From the NCBI RefSeq assembly GCF_023278565.1, contig NC_064678.1, positions 5,704,001 through 5,768,000 of the forward strand: a stretch of 64,000 nt of DNA. The letters are read 5' to 3'. The stretch comes from Colletotrichum lupini (taxonomy: Eukaryota > Ascomycota > Sordariomycetes > Glomerellales > Glomerellaceae). A program made the position numbers and the translations under genes. Of this stretch, positions 11,332 through 23,600 are shown piece after piece. Below the pieces are notes generated by a model. That model worked only from the letters and a program-made list of their open reading frames with translations. It had not been told where the DNA came from and did no database searches. How positions within the stretch are numbered: position 1 is the first letter of the stretch; the number at the start of each line of letters is the position of its first letter.

Positions 11332-14300
11332 TGCGACAAGACTTTCCTCAGACGCTGTAGAAATACAATGGTTCTGTTGAACAATGGCAGGACCACCAGG
11401 CGCGGCTGCTTCCTTCTTCGTCTGTTACTGCAACACTAAGAGAAGGAACGAAGGTGACGGAGATGGGAGACCGCCAGAACCTCGTTTGCAGACGGAAGTA
11501 TACGTTGGAGGGTATACACGGACGAAGCTGTGAATGGTAGAGAGAGTGGGGTGAGACTACTGGCTGTTGGTGTGGGATAAAGCCTAAGTGAGCTCGAGAG
11601 GGATAGAGGGAGATTGAGTGTGAAAGCGCCGATTAAGGCCTCGAAGATCCGGGGGAATGGTGCGAGGATCTCATAGCCAAAATGGCAGAAAGCAGACGCA
11701 GACGTAGACACAGATGGGGCCAATGTCGTTAGGTCAGGTTGTGACGTTCCAGTCGGAGAATTCGCGGGTCCACGGATAAAGGGGACGTTGGTCGGTTGTG
11801 GCGCGTAGACCGGGCGAGGCTGACACAAGAATGAAGTAAGATTGGGTGATGCTGCAAAAAGACGATAACGGGAGTATCCAAGGCATAAAGATGGGTTGGT
11901 TTGGGACAATGTCACAGATGGTTGATGTGTCTCGAATCTTGTCGGAGTTGGGATGAAGGGAGGCTCCGAGCGCCTGGAAGGATTACCTAAGTCTCAAGGT
12001 GCATCTTTACTGCGTAAGGGCCAGCTTGAAGCTCTAGTGGGGCCGTTGACCGAGAATAGCACTGGATCTTTCCGTACCTGACGGAGATGCATCCATCTCC
12101 ACTGTTGGTCTGGATCTTGCAGTTTCCAATGCATTCTGAATACTTTGTCGTCACCTTCCCCTGCCACGCAATGAGGGCACGCAATGATCCAGGTTGCTGA
12201 GATGTCCATGCACTGGCAAGATAAGGCAGCACGCAACGAGAAATGGTCTAGCTCATCAATCGAGATGACAACCTAGGGAAGACTGCAATCGAGGTTCAGG
12301 GTAGCATCCTTTCTTGTCCTTTTACACCGAAAGTTGTTTCGACGCCGTTACATCACCCACCTGAGTCAAGTTGGGAGTTTCCCAAACCGTCAATCATCTT
12401 TTGCAGCTTGCGGCCTGCCTGCATACGAACACCCAAGAACGGCAGGGCAATCCACGTCTGCTATCGACCTGTCGCTTTTCTGAATAAGCCCGGCATTTTT
12501 GTTCCTGAACTTTGGAGAAATTGGTAGGTCCGCGATATCTCCCTCCATGGTCGTCCGGGACCCTCCAGGGAGAGCGTTGCCCACAGTATATCGTTGTTAG
12601 TTCCAGGTACGCAAACTTCATTTCATCCACCGTCTCATCTTTGGAAGCCCAGGAATCAGCCCGATAATACACACGGGCATTTCCACCCGCGCCAAGACAT
12701 CGTGGAGATACATCATGGCAGAAAGTGTATTAATCACACAAAGTACACTAAAGATAAGGCTTGATTCACGAATTCCACTTGCACTGCTCTTCCGTCACAT
12801 TGCACTTTATCAATCTCAGTACCTACATCTGACGCCAGCAAGACTAAGCCCCGCCGTGCTCTCATTTGTTGTGCTCGCAGCTCGTCAGATCCGACATCTC
12901 TTATCGGATCCGCGCGGGGCTGCACAGACATGGTCTCGCATGTGATATGATGGACCTGATGATCAACCTGTCCTCCCTTATCCACCACAACCCCTCGTTC
13001 TTGAGGTGTTGAGTTACTACTGCGTATGTACTCCATACGGGGCACAGCAATAAGAATGCAGCCTCCGCACCTTCCTTGCATGAGCAGGGTGACGCAGACA
13101 CGCAGATGGAGACGCAGAGCAGGCAGAGCAGGAGAGTCAAAAGCCAAAAAGACGCCCGCCAACCTAACGAAGCCGCCAGCCATTTCTCTTGCCCGCTGAT
13201 AACGGCACTGCGGTATCAGAGCCCCGGCGAGTGCTAGTGGCAGTGGCACCAAGCGAAAGGGCGAAACCATGGGCAGCCCTGGTCTCGAGGATGGACTTGC
13301 CTATCGCGGTGCAACGGTTGGACAAGAGCTATTGGCGGTGAGTAGCCCGTAGTGCAGAGTCTACTGTGTAGGTAAGTGTGTGAGTACGGCCGGGAGGTAT
13401 GTCCTGCCTGTCAGTGTCACTCGCTCCTGTGTTAGCTCAGTTATCGAGGAAATCGTTATCAAGGAGCAAGATGAAGCGAGGGGTTCACAAACCAACCTGG
13501 CTTGCTTCCTGTGCAATGCTATCTTTTCAATCTTGGGCCGTCTATAAATGAGGCGCCCAATGCCCACCACCTGGACGAAAGTTGTGATTTGAGAACCTTT
13601 GCTTTGGCAGAACGGGAAGTTGCACAACGAAGCAATCCTCTTGGATGAAGTACGCGCTTGCGAAAGCTAGAGATCACCGTGACGTACCCAGCGGATGAAC
13701 TCCAAAGACCAAAGTTCAACTCGAAATTGGGTTCTCACACACCCGTCCTCTCGACTACTTCGTACCAGCGACGAGTGGGCGGCCGGCGCGCCTGCTCGGC
13801 TCAGGGTCCTCACCACCTCGCGGCAGGTTTGCATCCCTTCGACTTACTCTCGAGTTGTTCCCCAAAATCGACCATCTTGCGAGCTCACCCAACCCAGGAC
13901 TACACGGAGAGACTTGCAGCTTGAGGTGTCGTCACGGGTCGCAATCCCGACAAGCTGATTCCACCCCACCAACAGCTGCGAACTGCAGCTCCCTCCACTT
14001 TATCAGCAAGGTCCCAAAAGAGACGTCGCGTGCGCGCATTCCATTCCTGTCTACTGTCTAGGTACCTCGATCCCTACCTTACCGACAGCTTACCCTTGGT
14101 AAGGTTAGTTACCTCAGGGTAAAGTACGAGGTGTGGTTAGCAAACAAACACCGACTCTGTCCAATCAACAAACAGCTTGGACGAGTAATTGCAGCCTGCA
14201 AAGGAGACAGAAGGAATCACCAGGCCGCTGAAGCCACGCGGCGCACGGTACCCTCACCCAATCGCGGCCTGGAAGCACACCACCACAGGAGACTACCGGA

Positions 14301-14710
14301 GCAATCGTGGTGCTAAGCCGCCTTATCTCCCCCTTAAATCCAGGGGACTTGCATACACCCCTTCAGTATTACGGGCAGCAAAGTAGCAAACGCCGCTCCG
14401 CCAGCGTGCGGGAGAGCCCGGTATTGGGGGGCCCAGGGCAGTGTTGGTGTCCTTGAATTTCAACCCGCCAACAAGCACCTGTCCACTGTCCTGAGCGGAC
14501 TTCAGACGCCCCCCCCCCCCCTCCACCTCGACGGTCGGGCTTCGCGGATTGTCCGTTGGAGGGACTCTTGTGGTCGCCCCGAGAATTTAACTCGGAGCGC
14601 GTCCCACTGGAGCTTCCCTTCGACGTTCTCCATCGCAACTTTTTCCAACGTTGTTACCCTTTTCTATTCGCTCTATTAACCGGTCCCTGATCTCATCCTA
14701 CGACTATCTA
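11332..14710. other. long divergent intergenic region REX3/DUF676 lipase
   Basis: About 3.4 kb between divergent genes with no supportable gene. The longest frames (11436-11915 and 12734-13270, both minus) have no domain; the second begins with a hydrophobic stretch but lacks a sensible gene structure. Pyrimidine-rich TACCT/AGGTA motifs cluster at 14051-14130, and a run of 13 C lies at 14509-14521. Probably promoters and long leaders. Confidence 0.45.
14509..14521 (+). repeat. homopolymer run of 13 C
   Basis: Uninterrupted cytosine run about 190 bases upstream of the lipase start codon. Such runs are length-variable and prone to sequencing error, so the exact count should be treated with caution. 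Confidence 0.9.
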
Positions 14711-16225
14711 ATGGATTACACCGGAGGCACCGCAGAGGCCGATCATCTCTGCGTCTTGGTCCATGGGGTGAGTTTACCTTTACACCTTAGACGTCATTCC
14801 CTGTCTTTTTCTCCCTTTCTGCACCCGTCTGCAGACTGCAGCACCGTTTTCCCACGACGTCATGAATGTTTCTGAACTAACGCAACGCCGCCTCGGCTCC
14901 ATAGCTTTGGGGTAACCCCAACCACATGGCCCAGATCGCCAAAAGCTTGCGCGCCAAGTACTCCGCCGACAAGCTACACCTGCTACTTGCGAAGCGAAAC
15001 AGTGGCTCTTTCACGTACGATGGTATCGAGCGTGGTGGTGAGCGTGTGTGCGCCGAGATCGAGGAGGAGCTGCGCCTCATTGAGGAGAAGGGCGGCAAGA
15101 TCACCAAGCTGAGCATCGTCGGATACTCGCTCGGAGGTCTCGTTTCCCGCTACGCCGTTGGCCTGCTTCACTCCAAGGGCATACTCGATACCGTGGAATG
15201 CATGGTGAGAGGAACATCTCTTGATGCAGCAAAGGACGATGGCGACTAACTTGCGGTAGAACTTTGTGACCTTTGCCACGCCACACCTCGGCGTTCGCAC
15301 ACCACTCCGGGGATGGCACAATCACTTGTGGAATGTTCTCGGAGCTCGCACCCTATCCATGTCCGGCCGTCAGCTGTTCACCATCGACAACTTCCGCGAT
15401 ACCGGTCGACCACTGCTCGCCGTTTTGGCCGATCCCGACTCCATTTTCCTCGCGGGACTAAAGCGATTCAAACGTCACACCTTATACACCAATATTGTCA
15501 ACGACAGGAGTGCCGTGCACTACACCACCGGCATTACCAAGACCGACCCCTACACCAACGTCGACAAGATCAAGGCCAATTTCTTGGACGGCTACGAAGA
15601 TGTCATCCTCGATCCCAATCATCCCGTGGCGCCAAAGCCAAAGATATCGGAGCCGGCCACGCTTTCGTCTGTTGCTGGGTCAAGCTGGAAATGGATCAAG
15701 CGCGTTCCTTTCGCCATAGCCTTGACCATTTTCGTCCCCATTGGTATAATTGCGTTCTTGTTCAGCTCAGTCGTCCAGACGGTCCGTTCATCGAAACGCA
15801 TTCAATTGCACGAAAAGGGGCTTGCAGGAGTGGCAATTGACGAATACCGCGGCCCCCTGTGGATGAAGGAGATTCGGGAGGAGGTGGAACACGTGTACGA
15901 GACTCTCAACAGCTCGCAAGACCAAGAGTTCCTGGGAAGTGAATCGGAAGAGGATCTGGATGAGGTCGAGATGGATCGCAGCACCACACAGCTCCTGGCT
16001 AGGGAAAGGCGCATGTCGGTGCCGTCGCAGCCTACCCTCGCCTTGGCGCCCTACCAGTTCCAGATGATTCAGGCACTCGACTCTGTAGGCTGGCATAAGT
16101 ATCCTGTTTGGATCCACAAGGACAGGCACAGCCATGCTGCCATTATTGTGCGTTGGGAGAAGAAGACGTTCAGCGAGGGCCACGTCGTGCTCAAGCACTG
16201 GCTTAACGAAGAGTTCACGGTCTAG
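14711..16225 (+). CDS. DUF676 serine esterase/lipase (ROG1-like)
   Basis: Putative alpha/beta-hydrolase lipase of 440 residues. Exons are 14711-14767, 14905-15204 and 15260-16225, with GT-AG introns falling between codons. The oxyanion-loop motif LVHGLWGNP spans the first splice site. The nucleophile elbow GYSLGG places the catalytic Ser at S94, followed by TFATPHLG. A single membrane-spanning stretch lies at about residues 268-290, after the catalytic core, and an acidic SESEEDLDEVE segment follows. A His-rich segment (RHSHAAII) near the C-terminus probably supplies the catalytic His. The family includes yeast ROG1, a monoacylglycerol lipase. The ATG at 14711 is the first in frame; upstream the frame continues only to a TTG. 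Confidence 0.85.
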
Positions 16226-17172
16226 ACAGGGTGGTCTTGTGTTGTTGTTTTTTTGGAGCCGGAGTTGGAGTTGGAGAAGCGATGGATTTAGAGTTAATGC
16301 TCCTCTCGGAGAGTTCAAGTTACCTCCTGTATACATCATGTTCAACCGTGTGTTTCTTGCACCACTGATCTTTGATACCTGCGTGATTGTCGTAGATAGG
16401 CTTGGCAGCCCAAGAAGATTCACATTTAAGCTGTCTGTTTGCACCCCGTGAATAGAACGTAAACATGAACGGAGAAGGCATGCCGGTACGTATCATTCCA
16501 GTCAAATGCTGCCTACTATCTGTGGATGTTATTATGGTGATTATCCAGCTCAGCTGGTCCACGGGATTTCAACCCGGATCGACACCTCACAAACAAACAC
16601 CCCTCAACAAAACAACAATCTGCATAGTTCATCTTGGGTAGCCAGCGCCCTGAAAAGACCCTACTTCCAGAACCGCCTCCATCTTCTTCTGCTGATCCCC
16701 CTTCCCAACCTCGCATACATCCAAAGTACCTTTCCCCCCATCCCGCACGACTACAAGCAGGAGCGTCATACGGACAAGGATACGACTTTCTCGCTTAAGC
16801 AGACTGTGTAATCCCGGCTATCCGGGCGGCACTAGGCTCGGACCAGGCATGGTGTCCACAGGGGTCTCGCACCCCCCCTCTTCCGTCCCTCCCCCCCGGC
16901 TCTTATTTCACAAGCCACACGAGTGGTCCGTGGGCGGGACGGGAAGTCGAGGACCAATGGGTTTACGATTACGCCGGCGGCGCGTTGGGCGCGCTGTAGG
17001 GGGGGTTGCCAGAGTCAATTGCGTCGTTTGTCGACGGGAGCTCGCCGTTTCTTTGACAAACTACTTCTCTTTCGTCAGACATACGGATACATCAGCCAAG
17101 GAAGAAAGGGCTCCTTCTTAATGCTTCCAGATATCTTGTTGTAAACTCGTCAATGTTCGCCATCGCAGCGCC
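16226..17172. other. intergenic region DUF676 lipase to NTH1
   Basis: 3' flank of the lipase gene and upstream region of NTH1. C-rich tracts occur at about 16865-16900. The segment AGCTCAGCTGGT near 16550 looks like a tRNA D-arm but no tRNA can be folded. No gene seen. Confidence 0.45.
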
Positions 17173-17214
17173 ATGAGTCGAAAGCATAGGACAGCGCACC
17201 TCACTTCGCAATGA
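17173..17214 (+). promoter_or_regulatory. uORF overlapping the NTH1 start codon
   Basis: A 13-codon reading frame starting with ATG at 17173 ends in TGA at 17212-17214. The stop overlaps the NTH1 ATG (17211) as ATGA. Ribosomes would have to bypass or reinitiate after it to make NTH1, so it could lower translation. Whether the transcript includes 17173 is unknown. Confidence 0.5.
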
Positions 17215-18773
17215 AGACCTCGAAACTAGCAAAAGAGACGTCGGCGCTCTTCAACAAGATGGCGGCATCGTCGCCGCCGCCGCCGCCGCCGCCGTCACAG
17301 ACCCGCCGGACGACGAGATCTTCGCTCGCGCGGTTCGCATACGCATCGGATTCGACGACCTCTACGGCGGATTCCAAGGCGACAGCCACGGAAGCCGCGC
17401 TCCACGATATAGTTCTAGGCGTCGCCGACATTGAAGATGCGGTTCCCGACTCGCGGAGCAGGAAACGGAGACGGGTTGTCAAAGAGGAGGAAGTACAAGG
17501 CGCGGAGAGTGAAAGTACCACAGGTGTAGCAGCAGCAGCACCACCACCACCACCAAGAACGACATCAAAATCACGAACGAGAATTAAAACCGAACACATC
17601 GAAACCGACGCCACGTCACCACCATCTCCTCCAAAAGCCCGCAAAACCCGTAAACCAGCACGCACGATCCGCGGCACATCCCCTTCTTCCTCCACAACAC
17701 ACATCGAACCCCCAACAGACTGGTCGCAAATCTACAACGCCGTAAAAGAAATGCGCCTCCACGGCGCGGCGCGCAACGCCGCCGTCGACACAATGGGCTG
17801 CGAACGCCTCTTCCACCCCGACGCCTCGGAGCGCGACCGGCGCTTCCACATCTTGATTGCGCTCATGCTCTCGAGCCAGACGAAAGACACGGTGAACGCG
17901 GTGGCGATGAAGAGGCTGATGACGGAGTTGCCGCCGCACGAGGAGGGCGCGGAGGGGGGATTGTGTTTGGAGAATGTGCTGGCTGTGGAACCTGCGCTGT
18001 TGAACGAGTTGATTTGGGCGGTGGGGTTTCATAACAATAAGACAAAGTATGTTGTTCCCTTTCTTTCCCATGATGGATGGCACACGGGGAGCGATTGCCT
18101 TCGATCCGGGCGTATGTGGCAGAACACCGAAAATGCTAACGTTGGATGTCCTAGGTTCATCAAAGCAGCAGCCATCATCCTCCGCGACAAATTCAACAGC
18201 GATATCCCCGACACGATTGAAGGTCTCACCTCCCTACCCGGCGTAGGCCCCAAGATGGCCTACCTCTGCCTGTCCGCGGCCTGGGACCGCACCGAGGGCA
18301 TCGGCGTGGACGTACACGTGCACCGCATCACGAACCTCTGGGGCTGGCACAAGACCACGCAGCCCGAGGCGACGCGGCACGCGCTGCAGAGCTGGCTGCC
18401 CAAGGACAAGTGGCGCGAGATCAACTGGCTGCTCGTCGGGTTCGGCCAGACGGTCTGCTTGCCTGTCGGGCGCAAGTGCGGCGATTGCGAGCTCGGGTTG
18501 GGCGGGTTGTGTAAGGCGGCGGAGAGGAAGAAGGTGAATGAGGGGCGTAAGATGAGGGAGGTCAAGGTCGAGGTGAAGGAGGAGGAAGATGGGGACGTGG
18601 TCATCAAGACGGAAGAGGTTGTCAAGGAGGAGCAAGTTGTGCGTGATGCGGTTGTGAATCAAAGGACGGAGCAGCCGGAGCTGGCATCGGAGCCGGCGGT
18701 TGGTGACGAACCGGATGCAGTTGTGAGTACGGATGCACCGCGAAGAAGTCGCAGAAGCGGCCTATCCAGGTAG
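17211..18773 (+). CDS. NTH1: Endonuclease III homolog (DNA glycosylase/AP lyase)
   Basis: Bifunctional glycosylase for oxidised pyrimidines in base excision repair, nuclear and often also mitochondrial. Exons are 17211-18046 and 18155-18773, giving 484 residues. The 108-base intron is a multiple of three and open, so the frame also reads through it, but it begins GTATGT, ends CTAG and interrupts the conserved NNKTK-FIK block. The N-terminus is Pro/Ser-rich with a basic cluster [11 protein letters not shown]. The helix-hairpin-helix LPGVGPKMA carries the catalytic Lys and GVDVHVHRI the catalytic Asp. The 4Fe-4S ligands are C-x6-C-x2-C-x7-C; the last gap is two longer than the bacterial x5. The C-terminal tail of about 100 residues is Glu/Val/Lys-rich. 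Confidence 0.93.
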   Translation: MKTSKLAKETSALFNKMAASSPPPPPPPSQTRRTTRSSLARFAYASDSTTSTADSKATATEAALHDIVLGVADIEDAVPDSRSRKRRRVVKEEEVQGAESESTTGVAAAAPPPPPRTTSKSRTRIKTEHIETDATSPPSPPKARKTRKPARTIRGTSPSSSTTHIEPPTDWSQIYNAVKEMRLHGAARNAAVDTMGCERLFHPDASERDRRFHILIALMLSSQTKDTVNAVAMKRLMTELPPHEEGAEGGLCLENVLAVEPALLNELIWAVGFHNNKTKYVVPFLSHDGWHTGSDCLRSGRMWQNTENANVGCPRFIKAAAIILRDKFNSDIPDTIEGLTSLPGVGPKMAYLCLSAAWDRTEGIGVDVHVHRITNLWGWHKTTQPEATRHALQSWLPKDKWREINWLLVGFGQTVCLPVGRKCGDCELGLGGLCKAAERKKVNEGRKMREVKVEVKEEEDGDVVIKTEEVVKEEQVVRDAVVNQRTEQPELASEPAVGDEPDAVVSTDAPRRSRRSGLSR

Positions 18774-20350
18774 TTGGGTGTAAATAGAACCCTACCTATT
18801 GTACAACACTTGTCGTAAATGAAGCAATTGGCCCATACCGGCATGACCGTTACTTGTGCGTTGACCCGTACGGAGACGGGAATGTGCAACATCAACGCCA
18901 GGGGCGGGCGGAAATCGCAGAAATGACGTGCCGTCCGCCGGCAACGACAAATCGACCACGCGACCAGTGAACCAGCGGAATGACCGGGGTCCTACTTGTC
19001 TCGTTCTCGGGGGTCGGTGGAGAAGCGGGGGACCCGAACAGACTCGGAGGAATTCCGAATTTTGAGGTGGCCCTGCGGAAAAGGGAGTTGAAGAGTCATT
19101 GCCGTGCCTGCCGGTCGTTCCCGACACTGTGTGTACTGTGTTGTGGTGAGTTGTCAGCTGGTCCGGGCAGACGACTGCGTTGCAGAACGATGGGGGCGAT
19201 TGTGACTGTGTGAGATACGATATCGGAGATAGGCCGGGATAATCGGTATTCGCCCCGTTGTATGTAGTGGGCGCCCGTGCTCTGATCCCCCGTGGACCCG
19301 TGGTTCACTGGTGCCGTCATTGTCGTCCACTTCAATCAGAAAGTAGCTTTTCGTGACGTGTGGAAAATCGGCGTGGGCGGAGGGGGATGAGGATGGGGAT
19401 GGCGGAGAGAGTTGTGGCTGACTCGCGAGGTCAGAGGACGACGAAAGCGGCCATATGAAGCACGGCGTGCCACGGCTTGCAGGGGGGCCTAAGGGAAAAA
19501 CAGAATTGTCTTTGCCCGCCGGGCGCCCCCTCTTCCTCCGCCTCTCCTTATATGGATGTTCTGGAACAAGGAGGTGACAGAGTGAGAGAGAAAAAAGGGT
19601 CAAAGTTCTGACGCACTTTGTAATGTTCGTCCGTGGTTTCATTCGGCTGAAAAGGCGGATAACTCTCCGAACTGGCCCCGGCGACTCGCGGCTACTCCGC
19701 TGCCGGAACGGCCACTGCCACTGGCGCAGCGTGTGGCATGGTGTCGAACATCATAGTTCATAGTGAGGTTTGTTAGTCATGAAATATGCATTTGTCAAAC
19801 GGTAGTGAACATGGAGTCGAGCAGTGATCAAAACTGAGTAAAATAATGGTTTGAAATATTGTCAAAATTTGATGGCCGAATTCTCCTTGGCGGCCGCTCC
19901 AAATGAACTATACGCCGGTACGCCTTGCGGAAGAAGTATGAAGCCGAACTATCCTAAGCCGAAGTATGATACACATCATTGGTGTAAGGATTCGGACGGG
20001 ATGCCGCTCTGAATCGTGCAAATCACGCGGAGACCAAACAGAAACGCTGTTGTCGCCGCCGTCGCTACCGCTGCAGCATTATGAATGCGAGCTGCGAAAT
20101 CTCGCAAATAAGTGTGTCGAAAATAACTGATCCATGCGTCGTGCAGAGGTCCAAAGATGTGGGTAGGACGTGCGATAAGGATGTGAGCCTTGCGCCCCGG
20201 ACTGGCTTAACAGCTCTTGGTATGGTGCAATCCACGCTGTATCCGGCCTTGTGGGATAGCTCGTGGCACCTCGCCATGTGTATGTGTGTTTGACTACGCG
20301 AGCGCCATGGCGGAATGCGATCAGGATCGGTCTCGATGTTGTCGATCCGA
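18774..20350. other. intergenic region between convergent NTH1 and AN1 gene
   Basis: About 1.6 kb. The longest frame (19154-19642 minus, 162 codons) is low-complexity Ser/Pro and shows no domain. AT-rich segments at 19745-19870. No gene or RNA seen. Confidence 0.45.
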
Positions 20351-20662
20351 TTATACCCCACGGATAACTTGCGTGCGCTCGCTCTCGAGTTGTGCTGCAT
20401 TCCGCTCATGTGATTGCTTCTTGCACTGAGCAGTAAGTTAGCAAATGAGTCCTTCATCTTGCAACACAGTACCGAGTCCTAATAACCATGAGAATGGTAA
20501 CTCGGAAGTGAAACTTACGTCTTCCAAGCCGTCGCACTTGTGGTCCTCTAAGAGGCGGTGCTTGCCACAAAAGTGGCCGTTGCAGAATCCGCAGTCGCCA
20601 ACGATACGTTGAGCAGCATCCTTGCACTCCTTAAAGGTGCAGCGGATCTTCTTCTGAGGCAT
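20351..20662 (-). CDS. Small AN1-type zinc-finger protein
   Basis: 72-residue protein. Exons are 20662-20519 and 20425-20351; the intron ends GCTAAC...CTCAG, with the branch point very close to the acceptor. The AN1 finger is nearly the whole protein, with ligands read as C8, C13, C24, C27, C32, H35, H41 and C43 (IRCTFKEC, GFCNGHFCGKH, DHKC). A short Lys/Glu-rich helix follows (CKKQSHERNAAQLESERTQ). AN1 fingers occur in proteasome- and ubiquitin-linked stress proteins (CUZ1/TMC1, ZFAND), but those are longer. This looks like the minimal one-domain fungal form, and its exact role is unknown. Confidence 0.85.
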
Positions 20663-23600
20663 GATTGGTAGTTGTTTTGGGGTGAAGACGATTTGGTTAC
20701 GGGTGTCCTCGTCTGAGAGCGACGTTGGTTGGGTTTGTAGACTGCGACGTCGAGAGACGAGATCGGACTTGATCGCAGAGGATGACTCGTTGGGGTCCAG
20801 CAGCTTGCGTGGCGAGGCGGGAGGTGTGAAGAGACCGAAGTGGGATGAGGGAGACGTGAGAGAGAGAAGAAGGAAAAGAAGGAGAGAAGGAAAAAGTGAA
20901 TCAGAGGTGATGAGTGAGAGTAGAAGTATTAGAAGAAGACTGGAGGCGAATTGTGTCAGTCGGTCAATGATGATCTAATAAGCAGAGAGGCAGGACCGGG
21001 TCCAGGTCCAACCGGGCAAGCCAGGCGCCAGGTCGAAGGCGGGAGAAGCGCTCACAATGACAACCAAAGACAAGACAAGGAACAACAGACGTGGAGCAGG
21101 GGACAGGGTGGCTGGTGGAGCTTTGGGTCTGGTCTGGGGAGGGGGGTGGATTATGTTGTTATTTATTGGGAAAATAGACATGCAGGGCACACTTCATCGG
21201 AGGCGCCAATGCAGGATTGATTAAAACGGAGACCCAAGCAACGAGGCGAGGCGTTCCCAGGCGGCTTACCTCACCACTTTCAGCCTGTTAGTCTGCCACT
21301 CTTGGGTGGACTTTACAACTCCACGGCCGGGAAGAGAGAGCTTGTGGCTGCGGGAGTGAGCGAGAGTTACTCTGAAGTCTTCAGTTTCGACGGTGGGGGG
21401 TGTGACCACAACACCACACCCGCAAACACACACCTCATGGCCCTCCTCCTCACTCTTCCCTCCTCCTCCTCAGCTAGACAAGTGGAAGCACTCATCCGCG
21501 CTAGATGGACATCTGCTGAGGTGCGCTCCGATGCGCTGCCATGCAATGCACGGCCAGACCATTCTGCGGTCCACGGTGTCCACGGTGTCCCCAGTGCTAT
21601 CCATGCCACGCAGAGTGCTAAGGTAGCCGTTTCCGTTTGCGCATGCAGAATCCAATGGAACAACGACGAGAGGAGGTATCCGTACTTGGCCTTGCACGAG
21701 ATATGGAACTCGAGGTCGTAGCAGAGATGCCGTGTCCGTAAACTTGGGCCAGATGTTGGGCCCCCAGCCAGCCCAGCAGACTATTACTGCGTATGCGTAC
21801 GGAGTACGGATACACTGACGACAACTCGTCAAGTGATGCGTTGGGAAGGGTACTGGCTCCTCCAGTTGCAGCGGCTCCAGTTGCAGTGGAAGCGGCGGAT
21901 ATCGGTGCACAGCCATGTGGGTGTGAGAGGTCAAGTGAAATACCAGAAAATCCAGGGTAGGGGGTATCCGTACAACAAGAAAGAGAGGCTCGACTCACCA
22001 AAGTCGAGGTTCCCTGTTCTTTGTTCAGCCGGAACAGTGGGCGTTTCCCTGCTGCAAAGAGAACAGGCAGTGAACAACGTACGTGTGCGTCCGAGGTACC
22101 CAGGTACCATCCGTATAACCGAAGGAAGGTCATCGTTGGTCCGTGGTCAGGACTCAGTAGTGGGTGTAGTCAGCCGTAGGTTGGTAGATCCGATGGGGCG
22201 GGGGTCGAGACAGCGCTGATGGGGACGATGGAGTCAGGGTCGTGTTTAAGGGTGGGCGAAACGAGAGAGAGAGAGGGAGAAAGAGGCGTCGCTCTGGTGG
22301 CTTTGAGCCTCGGGATTACAGGATTGGAGAAGAGAGGCTGGCGCCTGACGCTGACGCTGACGCTGATGGCTCGGGAACCGGTACGGTAATGACGCTGGCG
22401 CTGGTCCTGGCACTCCAAAACTGTAATTGGCAGTGCTGATTTGTGTCAAATGGGCGCCAGGACAATGCCGATGACACTGGTTGACGGTTTGTGAGGCTCC
22501 GAAAGCGGTGAATGTACGTCGGGATGATTGATTATTGTGTAGACTGGATTGTACTGGATCGGACTGGGCCTCGCGCCTCTCGTGTGTCTCTCGTTCCGTC
22601 GGGCATTCGTATAAGTCATGGCTCCGGTGGCTGCTTGTCCCGAGTCAATGGATCACTCCAGACGGATCAGCCCCGGAACAGCCTAAGATGGCTTGTCGAG
22701 ATTATCGATCAGTGCTGCCAATGCCATGGATGATGGCGTTGGAGACGAAAGTAACATGGGGCGGTGGCTGACGAGGGTTCACTGGTGAGACTGAATAGGA
22801 ACGAGGGTGCTGAAATTGCGCAAGGTATCCGAATACCGGCAGCGTATCCGTAAGGTAGTGCTGTGAGTGCCTCGATTCTCAAGGCAAGGATGCGCAATGT
22901 GATATACGTCAGCGGTGGTTTGGTGATGGAGGAAATGAGGTGACTTTCTGAATGCTAGTGGCAGCAAGACGACGGGATTCGATCCATGCGGGCTTGCCAA
23001 CGACGCAAAGCAGACCGCAGGAGGGTGTGATTTGAAAAAATCCCTGGAACTGAGTCAGGTAGATGCAACGCGGTGAAGGCAGATGTGAATACTCCGTTCC
23101 TAAGTTGAACGGTGCAGAAGTCGAGATGTAGATCGGCCTACCTTCATGTTAGACTACCTACCTGACTATTTACCTCAGGTACTCACGCACTACAGTACAG
23201 CAGATGCTCCGAGCGAGTCAAGAAGGATGTTGCTCAACTACCTTGCCTTCCACACTGCATTAGACAAATTACTTGTGGAAGATGAATGGTGAATTGCACC
23301 TGACGAATGGACAAGTCAACTGAGTAGGATCGTCGCAGGAAGAAAAGGAAGGAAGGAGCTGAGAAGTTTCCGAAGAACCAAAATGAAACTCCCATCCGCG
23401 CAACTGCCGTCAAAATCACAATTGCCAAAGGTACCTACCTGTCTACTTTCCTAAGGTAAGGTGCGTAGGTACCTGATCTTGCCTTGTCTCAATCATCAGT
23501 TTCCTCTCCGCACTTCTAATGCCAACATATGGTAATTATGTACTTCGACCTCCAAAATACACTTCTCGCCGTTGCATCGGGGCCGGTCACCGACCTTCCA

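Noticed and set aside
12734..13270. 178-codon minus-strand frame with hydrophobic start
   Set aside because: No domain, no codon bias, overlapped by another frame and no splice structure; not supportable.
16540..16640. Possible tRNA near AGCTCAGCTGGT
   Set aside because: A D-arm-like and a T-arm-like piece are present but no acceptor or anticodon stem can be paired.
18047..18154. Reading the NTH1 frame through 36 extra codons
   Set aside because: Segment has GTATGT...CTAG borders and interrupts a conserved block; treated as an in-frame intron.
22960..23000. B-box-like GGATCGAATCC on the minus strand
   Set aside because: No flanking T-stem or acceptor pairing, so not a tRNA.
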